From Pseudomonas sp. UBA2684 (GTDB taxonomy: Bacteria > Pseudomonadota > Gammaproteobacteria > Pseudomonadales > Pseudomonadaceae): a stretch of 48,245 bases of DNA. Within the stretch, counting starts at the first letter, position 1. Every line of letters begins with the position of its first letter. Shown piece by piece: positions 9,173 through 18,135 of the stretch. The stretch lies in contig DELY01000052.1 of assembly GCA_002354655.1 (NCBI GenBank), positions 1 through 48,245 of the forward strand, read 5' to 3'. A model generated the notes under the pieces. The model ran no database searches. It was not told the DNA's origin and saw only the letters and a list, made by a program, of their open reading frames with translations. The position numbers were made by a program, and so were the translations under genes.

Positions 9173-9751
9173 TCAATCGCCATAAAAGGCGTATGCAGGC
9201 TTTTTCGGGATAAATGGCCGGTAGAACGCGAGAATTTCCTTGAGATCGGCACGCTCATCGCCTGTTGGCCAGAAGGTCGGGCCGATCAACACCCGTTTGT
9301 TCTGGTAATCCAGCGCGCCCAACACAATCGGCACCTTGGCACCCTGGGCGATGTGGTAGAAGCCCATCTTCCAGCGCTCGACCTTCTTGCGAGTGCCCTC
9401 CGGCGAGAGGATCAGCACGAACTGCGGGTGCTCGCGAAACGCCTGCACGGCTTGCTCCACCGTGTTGCCCTGGCGCTCGCGGCGAATCGGGATGCCGCCC
9501 CACAGACGCATCAGGCCGCCGAAGGGCGGGCGGAAGATCGTGTGTTTGCCGAACCAGCGGGCGTTCAGGCGCAGCACGAACTTCACCGCGATAAAGATCA
9601 CGAAGTCCCAGTTGGAGGTGTGGTGCGCGCCGATAACGATGAATTTGTCGAGCTTCGGCAGCTGGCCGTCGATACGCCAGCCCATCAGTTTCAGCGCCAC
9701 GCGGCCAACCCACTCGGCCAGCGGATTGCGGGGCAGATAGTTACCGGACAT
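9173..9751 (-). CDS. PlsC-like lysophospholipid acyltransferase
   Basis: This 192-residue protein carries the acyltransferase signature H44-x4-D49 in 'HHTSNWD' and the later 'SPEGTRKK' block, which contacts the glycerol phosphate in the PlsC family. It probably acylates a lysophospholipid or related acceptor at the inner membrane. The exact substrate cannot be read from the sequence, and the protein is shorter than housekeeping PlsC. GAGG precedes ATG 9751 at 5-nt spacing; an adjacent TTG at 9754 is less likely. It lies between mutM and the 8758-9096 gene on the same strand. Confidence 0.8.
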   Translation of the reverse strand: MSGNYLPRNPLAEWVGRVALKLMGWRIDGQLPKLDKFIVIGAHHTSNWDFVIFIAVKFVLRLNARWFGKHTIFRPPFGGLMRLWGGIPIRRERQGNTVEQAVQAFREHPQFVLILSPEGTRKKVERWKMGFYHIAQGAKVPIVLGALDYQNKRVLIGPTFWPTGDERADLKEILAFYRPFIPKKPAYAFYGD

Positions 9752-9822
9752 CAATACCTCGACCGTTCTTATTGTTGTCTTATCCGTTCAGACGCGCGTG
9801 CCGGGAGGCCCGCGCAACGTGC

Positions 9823-10635
9823 TTAGCGTTGGCAGCGCGGGCAATACACGCTGGCGCGCTGACCGAGTTTGACGTCGCGCAAGGTGCTGCCACAGACCTT
9901 GCAGAACTCGCCGCCGCGCCCGTAGACGAACAGCTCCTGCTGGAAATACCCCGGCAGGCCATCGCCACCGACGAAATCGCGCAGGGTGGTGCCGCCGCGT
10001 TCGATGGCATGAGCGAGGATGCGTTTGATCTCGTCCGCCAGCTTCACATAGCGCGCCCGCGATACCGAGCCGGCTTCGCGCCGCGGATCGATGCCGGCGG
10101 CGAACAATGCTTCGCTCGCATAGATATTGCCGACCCCGACCACCACGGCGTTATCCATGATGAACGGCTTGACCGCCATCGCCCGGCCGCGTGACAGCTG
10201 ATACAGGCGCTCACCGCCGAACAAGTCGGTCAACGGTTCCGGGCCGAGCTTGCTGAGCAGCACGTGCTGCAAGGGATCGCTGCTCCAGAGCAGCGCGCCG
10301 AAACGCCGCGGGTCGGTGTAGCGCAGCGCCAGGCCGGACTCCAGTTCGATGTCCACATGCTCGTGCTTGGCCGCTGGCAGGCCGCACTCGACCAGGCGCA
10401 GGCTGCCGGACATGCCCAGGTGGCTGATCAGACTGCCGGTCTCGGCCTTGATCAGCAGGTACTTGGCGCGCCGCTCGACGCACTCGATGCGCTGGCCGGA
10501 CAGACGCACGTCGAGGTCTTCCGGGATCGGCCAGCGCAAGCGCCGCTCGCGCACGATCACCCGGCTGACCCGTTGGCCTTCCAGATAGGGGGCGATACCG
10601 CGGCGGGTGGTTTCGACTTCGGGCAGTTCGGGCAT
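9823..10635 (-). CDS. mutM: Formamidopyrimidine-DNA glycosylase
   Basis: MutM (Fpg) removes 8-oxoguanine and formamidopyrimidines from DNA and cleaves the abasic site. The 270-residue protein begins with the diagnostic 'MPELPEVE', whose Pro2 is the catalytic nucleophile after Met removal. It ends with a four-cysteine zinc finger ('CKVCG' and 'CPRCQR'). A much longer open frame extends upstream to 11874, but it is the antisense shadow of rlmI; the invariant N-terminus fixes the start at 10635. The gene is divergent from rlmI and likely heads an operon with the two smaller genes downstream. Confidence 0.97.
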   Translation of the reverse strand: MPELPEVETTRRGIAPYLEGQRVSRVIVRERRLRWPIPEDLDVRLSGQRIECVERRAKYLLIKAETGSLISHLGMSGSLRLVECGLPAAKHEHVDIELESGLALRYTDPRRFGALLWSSDPLQHVLLSKLGPEPLTDLFGGERLYQLSRGRAMAVKPFIMDNAVVVGVGNIYASEALFAAGIDPRREAGSVSRARYVKLADEIKRILAHAIERGGTTLRDFVGGDGLPGYFQQELFVYGRGGEFCKVCGSTLRDVKLGQRASVYCPRCQR

Positions 10636-10848
10636 GGACGGACAATCGGCTGAAAACGGCGGGCAGCCACAGTAGCAGGATTGCCCCGGAGCGACGAGCC
10701 ACCCGCTGGCAACAGGCCCTATCCAGCGCACAACGGTTGCTGCACTTGCCGGCCGAGCACGGCCTTGCGCGAAGAACCGCTGGCGAGGCGAGGCGCCGTT
10801 TAGCGGGTTGCCTAGGCTATAATCCCGCTCTTTTTCCGGAGAGCCCCC
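10636..10848. promoter_or_regulatory. mutM-rlmI divergent intergenic region
   Basis: A TATAAT hexamer at 10818-10823 lies 25 bp before the rlmI ATG and could be its -10 box. No convincing -35 is seen at 17-bp spacing. Nothing else is recognised in the 213 bp. Confidence 0.4.
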
Positions 10849-12045
10849 ATGTCCCTGCCCAGCCTGCGCCTGAAAGCCAACGCCGATCGACGCCTGCGCG
10901 CCGGCCATCTGTGGGTCTACAGCAACGAAATCGACGTCGCCGCCACTCCGCTCAGCGGTTTCCAGGCCGGCGACCAGGCCATCCTCGAGGCGACCGGCGG
11001 CAAGCCGCTGGGCATCGTCGCGATGAGCCCGAACAATCTGATCTGCGCCCGCCTGCTGTCGCGTGACGTCAAGCACGTGCTGGACAAATCGCTGCTGGTA
11101 CACCGCCTCAACGTCGCCCTGAGCCTGCGCGAGCGGCTGTTCGACAAGCCCTGCTACCGCCTGGTGTACGGCGATTCCGACCTGCTGCCGGGGCTGGTGG
11201 TCGACCGCTTCTTCGACATCCTGGTGGTGCAGCTGGCCTCCGCCACCATGGAACGGCACAAGGACGACGTGCTGGCCGCACTGATCCAGGTGTGCAAGCC
11301 CAGCGGCATCCTGCTCAAGAACGACTCCGCCGCCCGCGACGCCGAAGGCTTGGCGCGCTATGTGGAGACCCCGTTCGGCGTGGTTCCGGAGTGGGTGGCG
11401 CTGGAAGAGAACGGCGTCAAGTTCGAAGCCCCGGTGATTGAGGGGCAGAAGACCGGCTGGTTCTACGACCACCGCATGAACCGCGCGCGCCTCGCGCCTT
11501 ACGTCAAAGGCAAGCGCGTACTCGACCTGTTCAGCTATATCGGCGGCTGGGGCGTACAGGCGGCGGCCTTCGGTGCCAGCGACGTGATGTGCGTCGATGC
11601 CTCGGGCTTCGCCCTCGACGGCGTGGAGCGCAACGCCGCACTGAACGGCCTGACTGATCAGGTCGCCTGCGTCGAGGGCGACGTGTTCGAAGCGCTCAAG
11701 CAGCTGAAAGCCTCGGAAGAGCGCTTCGACGTGATCGTCGCCGACCCGCCCGCCTTTATCAAACGCAAGAAAGACCTGAAGAACGGCGAAGGCGCTTATC
11801 GCCGCCTCAACGAACAGGCCATGCGCCTGCTCAACAAGGACGGCATCCTGATCAGCGCCAGCTGCTCCATGCACCTGCCGGAAGACGACCTACAGAACAT
11901 CCTGCTGACCAGCGCGCGCCATCTGGATCGCAATATCCAGCTGCTCGAACGCGGCGCCCAGGGCCCGGATCATCCGGTGCACCCGGCCATCGCCGAGACC
12001 CGCTATATCAAGAGCCTGACCGTGCGCTTACTGCCCAACAGCTGA
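10849..12045 (+). CDS. rlmI: 23S rRNA m5C methyltransferase RlmI
   Basis: This 398-residue class I SAM-dependent methyltransferase has an N-terminal PUA-like RNA-binding domain (about residues 1-75), a central linker domain and a C-terminal Rossmann domain. The SAM motif '[10 protein letters not shown]' is near residue 225, the catalytic 'DPPAF' motif is at about 301, and a 'SASCS' loop follows. The architecture matches RlmI (YccW), which methylates C1962 of 23S rRNA in E. coli. Target specificity is inferred from the family. ATG 10849 is preceded by GGAGAG. A strong hairpin lies 10 bp after the stop. Confidence 0.88.
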   Translation: MSLPSLRLKANADRRLRAGHLWVYSNEIDVAATPLSGFQAGDQAILEATGGKPLGIVAMSPNNLICARLLSRDVKHVLDKSLLVHRLNVALSLRERLFDKPCYRLVYGDSDLLPGLVVDRFFDILVVQLASATMERHKDDVLAALIQVCKPSGILLKNDSAARDAEGLARYVETPFGVVPEWVALEENGVKFEAPVIEGQKTGWFYDHRMNRARLAPYVKGKRVLDLFSYIGGWGVQAAAFGASDVMCVDASGFALDGVERNAALNGLTDQVACVEGDVFEALKQLKASEERFDVIVADPPAFIKRKKDLKNGEGAYRRLNEQAMRLLNKDGILISASCSMHLPEDDLQNILLTSARHLDRNIQLLERGAQGPDHPVHPAIAETRYIKSLTVRLLPNS

Positions 12046-12054
12046 TGCCGCGCC

Positions 12055-12088
12055 CGGCCGCCTGTCTGTTGCGACAGCCAGGCGGCCG
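12055..12088 (+). terminator. GC-rich hairpin after rlmI
   Basis: A perfect 10-bp stem (CGGCCGCCTG with CAGGCGGCCG) lies directly after rlmI, with an inner CTGT/ACAG pairing. No T-run follows, so it may be a factor-assisted terminator or a stabilising 3' structure. Confidence 0.5.
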
Positions 12089-12301
12089 GCACGCTTTCCA
12101 CCGCGAAGGCGCGAGGGGTAGAATCCAGGCATTCCTCGCCCATCATCCCCAGGCGAGCAAGTGAGCACAGGCCCGGCATGCGGCGATCCCGCAACGCTTC
12201 TCGGCCATGACCGAACACCCGGCGACTGCCGTTTGCCTCCGGTCGAAACAACGCTCACGACACGCCCATAACCTGATACCGATTTAGCCGCAGGAATCAC
12301 C

Positions 12302-14149
12302 ATGCCTGACTATCGCTCGAAAACCTCCACCCACGGTCGCAATATGGCCGGTGCCCGCGCGTTGTGGCGCGCCACCGGGATGAAGGACGAAGATTTCAAG
12401 AAGCCGATCATTGCCGTCGCCAACTCCTTCACCCAGTTCGTGCCTGGCCACGTGCACCTGAAGGACATGGGCCAGCTGGTTGCCCGCGAAATCGAAAAAG
12501 CCGGCGGCGTGGCCAAGGAATTCAACACCATCGCGGTCGACGACGGCATCGCCATGGGCCACGACGGCATGCTCTATTCACTGCCGAGCCGCGAGATCAT
12601 CGCCGACTCCGTCGAATATATGGTCAACGCCCACTGCGCCGACGCCATCGTCTGCATCAGCAACTGCGACAAGATCACCCCCGGCATGCTGATGGCCGCA
12701 CTGCGCCTGAACATCCCGGCGATCTTTGTTTCCGGCGGGCCGATGGAAGCCGGTAAAACCAAGCTGGCCAGCCACGGCCTGGACCTGGTCGACGCCATGG
12801 TGATCGCCGCCGACGACACGGCCAGTGACGAGAAGGTCGCCGAATACGAGCGCAGCGCCTGCCCGACCTGCGGCAGCTGCTCTGGCATGTTCACCGCCAA
12901 CTCGATGAACTGCCTGATGGAAGCCTTAGGACTGGCCCTGCCGGGCAACGGTTCGACCCTGGCCACCCACAGCGACCGCGAGCAGCTGTTCCTGCAGGCC
13001 GGGCGCACCGCGGTGGAGCTGTGCAAACGCTACTACGGCGAGAACGACGAGTCGGTGTTGCCGCGCAATATCGCCAACTTCAAGGCGTTCGAGAACGCCA
13101 TGAGTCTGGACATCGCCATGGGTGGCTCGACCAACACCATCCTCCACCTGCTGGCCGCAGCGCAGGAAGCCGAGATCGATTTCGACCTGCGCGACATCGA
13201 CCGCCTGTCACGCAAGGTGCCGCAGCTGTGCAAAGTCGCGCCGAACATCCAGAAGTACCATATGGAAGACGTGCACCGCGCCGGTGGCATCTTCTCCATC
13301 CTCGGTTCGCTGGCCCGTGGCGGCCTGCTGCACACCGACCTGCCGACCGTGCACAGCAAGAGCATGGCCGAGGCCATCGCCCAGTGGGACATCACCCAGA
13401 CCGACGATGAAGCCGTGCACACCTTCTTCCGTGCAGGCCCGGCCGGTATCCCGACGCAGACCGCGTTCAGCCAGAGCACCCGCTGGGACACGGTGGATGA
13501 CGACCGTGAAAACGGCTGTATTCGCAGCGTCGAGCATGCCTACTCGCAAGAAGGCGGCCTCGCGGTGCTCTACGGCAACATCGCCCTCGACGGCTGCGTG
13601 GTGAAAACCGCCGGCGTGGATGAATCCATCCATGTGTTCGAAGGCCGCGCGAAGATCTTCGAAAGCCAGGACAGCGCCGTGCGCGGCATCCTCGCCGACG
13701 AAGTGCAGGCTGGCGACATCGTGATCATTCGTTACGAAGGCCCGAAAGGTGGCCCAGGCATGCAGGAGATGCTGTATCCGACTTCGTACCTGAAATCCAA
13801 AGGCCTGGGCAAAGCCTGCGCCCTGCTCACCGACGGCCGCTTCTCCGGCGGCACCTCGGGCCTGTCGATCGGCCACGCCTCGCCGGAAGCCGCCGCTGGC
13901 GGCGCCATCGGCCTGGTACGCGAAGGCGACAAGATACTCATCGACATCCACGAACGCTCGATCAACCTGCTGCTCAGCGACGAGGAAATTGCTCACCGCC
14001 GCCACGAGCAGGACAAGAAAGGCTGGAAGCCGGTGGAACAGCGTCCACGCAAAGTCACCACGGCACTGAAGGCCTACGCCCTGCTCGCCACCAGCGCCGA
14101 CAAGGGCGCGGTGCGCGACAAGGCGCTGCTCGACAAGCTGGTGTCGTAA
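12302..14149 (+). CDS. ilvD: Dihydroxy-acid dehydratase
   Basis: IlvD dehydrates 2,3-dihydroxy acids to the 2-keto acids that precede valine, isoleucine and leucine. The 615-residue length is normal for the long bacterial form. Iron-sulfur ligands are visible in 'NCDKITPGM' (C122) and '[11 protein letters not shown]' (about residues 187-197). The C-terminal '[16 protein letters not shown]' loop is intact. AGGA precedes the start. The 256-bp gap before it holds the rlmI hairpin and no other gene; no leader peptide rich in branched-chain codons is evident. Confidence 0.97.
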   Translation: MPDYRSKTSTHGRNMAGARALWRATGMKDEDFKKPIIAVANSFTQFVPGHVHLKDMGQLVAREIEKAGGVAKEFNTIAVDDGIAMGHDGMLYSLPSREIIADSVEYMVNAHCADAIVCISNCDKITPGMLMAALRLNIPAIFVSGGPMEAGKTKLASHGLDLVDAMVIAADDTASDEKVAEYERSACPTCGSCSGMFTANSMNCLMEALGLALPGNGSTLATHSDREQLFLQAGRTAVELCKRYYGENDESVLPRNIANFKAFENAMSLDIAMGGSTNTILHLLAAAQEAEIDFDLRDIDRLSRKVPQLCKVAPNIQKYHMEDVHRAGGIFSILGSLARGGLLHTDLPTVHSKSMAEAIAQWDITQTDDEAVHTFFRAGPAGIPTQTAFSQSTRWDTVDDDRENGCIRSVEHAYSQEGGLAVLYGNIALDGCVVKTAGVDESIHVFEGRAKIFESQDSAVRGILADEVQAGDIVIIRYEGPKGGPGMQEMLYPTSYLKSKGLGKACALLTDGRFSGGTSGLSIGHASPEAAAGGAIGLVREGDKILIDIHERSINLLLSDEEIAHRRHEQDKKGWKPVEQRPRKVTTALKAYALLATSADKGAVRDKALLDKLVS

Positions 14150-14167
14150 GCCATTACGCCCCTCCAG

Positions 14168-14193
14168 AAGCCCGGCCCTGTGCCGGGCTTTTG
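14168..14193 (+). terminator. Intrinsic terminator of ilvD
   Basis: AAGCCCGGC and GCCGGGCTT form a 9-bp stem with a CCTGT loop, followed by TTTG. It lies 19 bp after the ilvD stop. Confidence 0.88.
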
Positions 14194-14228
14194 CTTTCCG
14201 GGCATGACGCCGCAGCGGGAGATCGCGA

Positions 14229-14693
14229 ATGCAGCACAGCCTGAAAATCGCCCTGATCGCCGACACCCATGGCCTGCTGCGCCCCGCGGCGTTGGCCGCA
14301 TTGGCCGGCTGCACGGCGATCATCCACGCCGGCGATATCGGCACGCCGCAGATTCTCGACGCCTTGCGTCAACAGGCGCCGCTGCACGCGGTGCGCGGCA
14401 ATAACGACCACGGCGACTGGGCCGAGCAGCTGCCGCACAGCCTGGAACTGGAGTTTGCAGGGACGCGTCTATTCGTCGTGCACGAACCGGCGCATGTGCC
14501 GACGGACCTCGCCGAGCGCGGCTTTCAGGTGGCGATCTGTGGCCATTCGCACAAACCGCTGATCGAGACACGCAACGGTCTGCTGCTGATCAACCCCGGC
14601 AGCGCCGGGCCGCGGCGTTTCACGCTGCCGCTCAGTGTCGCGCTGTTACACCTGGGTGGCGAAACGCCACGCGCCGAGTTGATCGCGCTGTAG
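14229..14693 (+). CDS. YfcE-like metallophosphoesterase
   Basis: This 154-residue calcineurin-like phosphoesterase shows the metal-binding blocks 'DTHG' (residues 12-15), 'GDIG', 'GNNDHG' and 'GHSHKP' in the expected order. It belongs to the small YfcE/MJ0936 group of divalent-metal phosphodiesterases, whose physiological substrates are not settled. It is soluble, with no signal peptide. It sits alone between the ilvD terminator and convergent folA. GGGAG lies upstream of the ATG. Confidence 0.85.
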   Translation: MQHSLKIALIADTHGLLRPAALAALAGCTAIIHAGDIGTPQILDALRQQAPLHAVRGNNDHGDWAEQLPHSLELEFAGTRLFVVHEPAHVPTDLAERGFQVAICGHSHKPLIETRNGLLLINPGSAGPRRFTLPLSVALLHLGGETPRAELIAL

Positions 14694-14734
14694 GAGCGGG
14701 GCCGGCGCGCCCCACCGCAGGCATGCCCCCGCTT

Positions 14735-15247
14735 TTAGATACGCTCCCACACCTCGAAGGCATAGGCCGGCACAGGCTCGGCCGCCAGGTGCTCGATGCT
14801 CGACGCCAGGCGCCAGTCGGCGGCGTTGACCTCGGGAAACCAGGCATCGCCCTCGGGGCTCAGTTCGACACGGGTCAGGTACAGCCGGTCGGCCTGGGCC
14901 AGGCCTTGCTCGTAGAGCTGCGCGCCGCCGATCAGCATCAGCTCCTCGGCATCTTCCGCGCGGGCCCAGGCATTGGCACGTTCAAGTGCGGCGTCGAGGC
15001 TGGCGAAGACTTCCGCGCCGTCGAGCTGCAAACCCGGCTGGCGACTGACCACCAGATTGAGCCGACCCGGCAACGGCCGACCGAGCGAGTCCCAGGTCTT
15101 GCGGCCCATGATGATCGGCTTGCCCAGGGTCAGCGCCTTGAAGTGTTTGAGATCCGCCGGCAGATGCCAGGGCAGTTGGTTGTCGCGGCCGATCACGCGG
15201 TTCTGCGCGAGGGCGGCGATCAGGCAGAGAGGCAGAGTATTTTTCAT
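14735..15247 (-). CDS. folA: Dihydrofolate reductase
   Basis: FolA reduces dihydrofolate to tetrahydrofolate with NADPH, which sustains the thymidylate synthesis performed by ThyA. The 170-residue protein shows 'NRVIGRDNQLPWHLPADLK' at about residues 15-33 and the NADPH-binding 'MGRKTWDSLG'. The start at 15247 gives the usual short N-terminus. An ATG 12 bp upstream is possible, and neither has a strong Shine-Dalgarno sequence. It is convergent with the phosphoesterase gene. folA and thyA are separated by about 4 kb here, so they are not in one operon. Confidence 0.95.
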   Translation of the reverse strand: MKNTLPLCLIAALAQNRVIGRDNQLPWHLPADLKHFKALTLGKPIIMGRKTWDSLGRPLPGRLNLVVSRQPGLQLDGAEVFASLDAALERANAWARAEDAEELMLIGGAQLYEQGLAQADRLYLTRVELSPEGDAWFPEVNAADWRLASSIEHLAAEPVPAYAFEVWERI

Positions 15248-15414
15248 GGCGGCGAGCATAGCAGAGGGTCGGCGGCGGTCGCAGCCCACCTTTGGCCTTG
15301 CGCAGGCGCGCACAACCCGAGGCATTGTCATCCGACGGTTGCCAGGCTGTCGTCGAACCGTCACCGTTGCCCGTGCAGGCTTGTATCCCCCACCCCGCGC
15401 AAGGAAAAGCCGTC

Positions 15415-16563
15415 ATGTTCCGCACCGTCCGTACCCTGCTACGCACCAGCCTGCTGGCCCCGCTGCTGGCCGTGAGCGCGCCGGCCCAGGCCGACAGCGT
15501 GCAAGCCGCCATCGACTGGGCCAGGCAGCAGCCGCAGACGCACACCGACGTGCCCAAGGGCGAAGCCCGGCCGCTGATCATCGCCCACCGTGGCGCCAGC
15601 GGTTATGTGCCCGAACACACCCTGGCTGCTTATGCCCTGGCGATCCTGCAAGGTGCCGACTACATCGAACCGGACCTGGTGATGAGCCAGGACGGCCAGT
15701 TGGTCGCCCGCCACGACAACCAGCTGGGCCTGACCACCGACGTCGCCCAGCGCCCGGAATTCGCCGAGCGCCAGCGCAGCCAGACGGTCGACGGTATCAG
15801 CCTCAACGGCTGGTTCAGCGAAGACTTCAGCCTCGCCGAACTGAAGACCCTGCGCGCCATCGAGCGCATCCCGCAGATCCGCCCGGGCAACGCACGCCTG
15901 GACGGCAGTTTCGCGATACCCACCCTGCAAGAAATCATCGACCTGGTGAAAAGCCTGCAACTGAGCCAGCAACGGGTGATCGGCCTGTACCCGGAAACCA
16001 AGCACCCGACGCACTTCCAGCAGCTCGGCCTGGGCCTGGAGCAACCGCTGGTCAACCTGCTGAAGAAGAACGGCTACCACAGCGCCAAGGCGCCGGTGTA
16101 TATCCAATCCTTCGAAGTGAACAACCTCAAGAGCCTCAGTCGCCTGACCCCGGTGCGCCTGGTGCAGCTGTTCGGCGCTGGCCAGCCGTTCGACCAGCAA
16201 CGGCTCGGCAGCGGCCTGACCTACGCGCACATGGCCAGCCCGGCCGGGCTCAAGGCCATCGCCCGCTACGCCGCCGGTGTCGGCCCGGAAAAGAGCTACA
16301 TCATCCCCCGCGACGCCAGCGGCAACCTCGACGCGGCCAACACCACCGCCTTCGTGGCCAATGCCCATGCCCAAGGCCTGAAGGTGCACCCGTACACCTT
16401 CCGCGCCGAAAACAGCTTTCTTCCGGCCAACCTGCGCACAGGCAACGACCCGCAGGCACGCGGCGACAGCGCGGCGGAAATTCAGCTGTTCCTCGATGCC
16501 GGGATCGACGGCCTGTTCATCGACCAGCCGGACATCGCCGTGCGCCTGCGCGCAAAGCCCTGA
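15415..16563 (+). CDS. glpQ: Periplasmic glycerophosphodiester phosphodiesterase
   Basis: GlpQ hydrolyses glycerophosphodiesters to glycerol-3-phosphate and an alcohol. The 382-residue protein has a signal peptide ending near 'APAQA' (residue 26). The catalytic core starts with 'IAHRGASGYVPEHT', holding the first His, Arg and metal-binding Glu. 'IEPDLVMSQDG' and 'ARHDNQL' follow with further metal and acid-base residues. ATG 15415 has AAGGAAAAG upstream; the longer open frame from 15292 overlaps the folA promoter side and is rejected. Confidence 0.92.
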   Translation: MFRTVRTLLRTSLLAPLLAVSAPAQADSVQAAIDWARQQPQTHTDVPKGEARPLIIAHRGASGYVPEHTLAAYALAILQGADYIEPDLVMSQDGQLVARHDNQLGLTTDVAQRPEFAERQRSQTVDGISLNGWFSEDFSLAELKTLRAIERIPQIRPGNARLDGSFAIPTLQEIIDLVKSLQLSQQRVIGLYPETKHPTHFQQLGLGLEQPLVNLLKKNGYHSAKAPVYIQSFEVNNLKSLSRLTPVRLVQLFGAGQPFDQQRLGSGLTYAHMASPAGLKAIARYAAGVGPEKSYIIPRDASGNLDAANTTAFVANAHAQGLKVHPYTFRAENSFLPANLRTGNDPQARGDSAAEIQLFLDAGIDGLFIDQPDIAVRLRAKP

Positions 16564-16635
16564 AGCAGAGCGGATTTAGCCCAACACGGCGGCAGCGGTT
16601 ATGCTCAACCCCTGACCCGATCGACGAGACGCCGT

Positions 16636-18018
16636 GTGACTGCCGCCACCCACCCGCTGCACCGCCTTTGGCTAACGGAAACCATCCGCCTGCGCGAAGA
16701 ACACGCCGGCCCGCTGGAAGACAGCGAAGCCAACCGCCGCGCCCAGGCGAGCGGGGGCGGCCTGGCCGAGCGCATCCAACAACGCGCCCTGCTGCTCGCC
16801 GAACGCGATGGCCAGAGGCTGGCGCTGCGCCACTGGCTGCAAGGCGCCCGTCTGGCCGGGCTGCTCCTGCTGCTGCTCGCGGGGCTCAGCGGCGCGGGGC
16901 TGGCCATGGCCGCACTGGGCGACGGCCAGCGCCCGGTCAATGTGTTCTGGGCCTTGGGCAGCCTGCTCGGCCTCAACCTGATCCTGCTGCTCGGCTGGGC
17001 GCTGGGGTTGCTGCTCAGCCGCGACAGTGCCGGCGCACTCGGCCGCCTGTGGCTATGGCTCAGTGAAAAACTCGCCCGCGACGCCCAGGCCGCGCAACTG
17101 GCGCCGGCCCTGCTGCTTCTGCTGCAACGCCAGCGTCTCAGCCGCTGGGGCCTGGGCGTGCTGGTGCATGGCCTGTGGCTGCTGGCCCTGCTCTCGGCAT
17201 TGCTGAGCCTGTTGATCCTGCTCGCCACGCGCCGCTATGGCTTCGTTTGGGAGAGCACCATCCTCGGCGGTGAAACCTTTATCGCGATGACCCAAGCCCT
17301 TGGCGCGCTACCGGCGCTGCTCGGTTTCAGCCTGCCGGATGCCGACTTGATCCGCGCCAGCGGCGACAGTGCCCTGGCCAGCGAAGCCGCGCGCCTGAGC
17401 TGGGCCGGCTGGCTGGTCGGCGTGCTGCTGGTCTACGGCCTGCTGCCGCGCTTGCTGCTGCTGTTGCTGTGCCTGTGGCGTTGGCGCCAAGGCTGCGCGG
17501 CCTTGCAATTGGATCTCGGCTTACCCGGCTACAGCCTGCTGCGCGAACGTCTGCAACCGAGCAGCGAACGCCTGGGGGTGTGCGATGCCGCGCCCAAGCA
17601 GCTACACCCGCCACAGGCCGGCCACCACGCGCAAGGCAGCCAGGGCGCGCTGCTGGTGGCCATCGAACTGGACGAGCGGCGCCCCTGGCCACCCGCATTG
17701 CCCAAGGGCGTGGTCGACGCGGGGGTGATCGACAGCCGCGAGCAGCGCAAGCAGTTGCTCGACCAGCTCAGCCGCTTTCCGCCCGCGCGCCTGGCGGTGG
17801 CCTGCGACCCGCGCCGCTCGCCGGATCGCGGCAGCCTGGCGCTGCTCGGCGAATTGGCCCGCAGCGCCGGCGCCATGCGCATTTGGCTGCTGCAACCGCC
17901 GCCCGGCGAAGTGCTCGACAGCGCGCGCCTGAGTGACTGGCACCAGGCGCTGGATCAGTTGCAACTGCGCCACAGCGACAGCGCACCGCTGAGCTGGCTG
18001 GAGACTGGCCATGATTGA
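16636..18018 (+). CDS. DUF2868 membrane protein
   Basis: This 460-residue protein has about four hydrophobic segments, near residues 73-95, 98-120, 175-200 and 255-278. A soluble C-terminal domain of roughly 160 residues follows. The family (DUF2868) is uncharacterised but is regularly found next to a DUF3482 GTPase gene, as here. The start is a GTG at 16636. The stop TGA at 18016-18018 is overlapped by ATG 18011, probably the relic of a former coupled start for the partner gene (inference). The two proteins may form a membrane-anchored GTPase complex. Confidence 0.78.
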   Translation: MTAATHPLHRLWLTETIRLREEHAGPLEDSEANRRAQASGGGLAERIQQRALLLAERDGQRLALRHWLQGARLAGLLLLLLAGLSGAGLAMAALGDGQRPVNVFWALGSLLGLNLILLLGWALGLLLSRDSAGALGRLWLWLSEKLARDAQAAQLAPALLLLLQRQRLSRWGLGVLVHGLWLLALLSALLSLLILLATRRYGFVWESTILGGETFIAMTQALGALPALLGFSLPDADLIRASGDSALASEAARLSWAGWLVGVLLVYGLLPRLLLLLLCLWRWRQGCAALQLDLGLPGYSLLRERLQPSSERLGVCDAAPKQLHPPQAGHHAQGSQGALLVAIELDERRPWPPALPKGVVDAGVIDSREQRKQLLDQLSRFPPARLAVACDPRRSPDRGSLALLGELARSAGAMRIWLLQPPPGEVLDSARLSDWHQALDQLQLRHSDSAPLSWLETGHD

Positions 18019-18035
18019 ACCTCAACGCTTGCTGC

Positions 18036-18116
18036 GTAGGGCGAACATGGCAGAGCCTTGCCCGCCGCTTTCTACTTACCTGACGGACAAGCCGTGCAGC
18101 GGCATGGCCGCCCTAC
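18036..18116. repeat. GTAGGG...CCCTAC palindromic repeat
   Basis: An element of about 81 bp with ends GTAGGGCGAACATGG and GGCATGGCCGCCCTAC lies between the DUF2868 and DUF3482 genes. Related copies are at 28903-28978, 38136-38214 and 38238-38316, with a short fragment at 26721-26747. Confidence 0.65.
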
Positions 18117-18135
18117 AAAAGACCAAGGCTGAACC

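Noticed and set aside
10636-11874. Upstream extension of mutM to 683 codons
   Set aside because: MutM requires Pro2 of 'MPELPEV' at the N-terminus; the extension is antisense to rlmI.
14973-17066. 697-codon open frame on the plus strand over folA, glpQ and DUF2868
   Set aside because: It lies out of frame with glpQ and DUF2868 and antisense to folA, with low-complexity Arg/Pro-rich sequence and no family motif.
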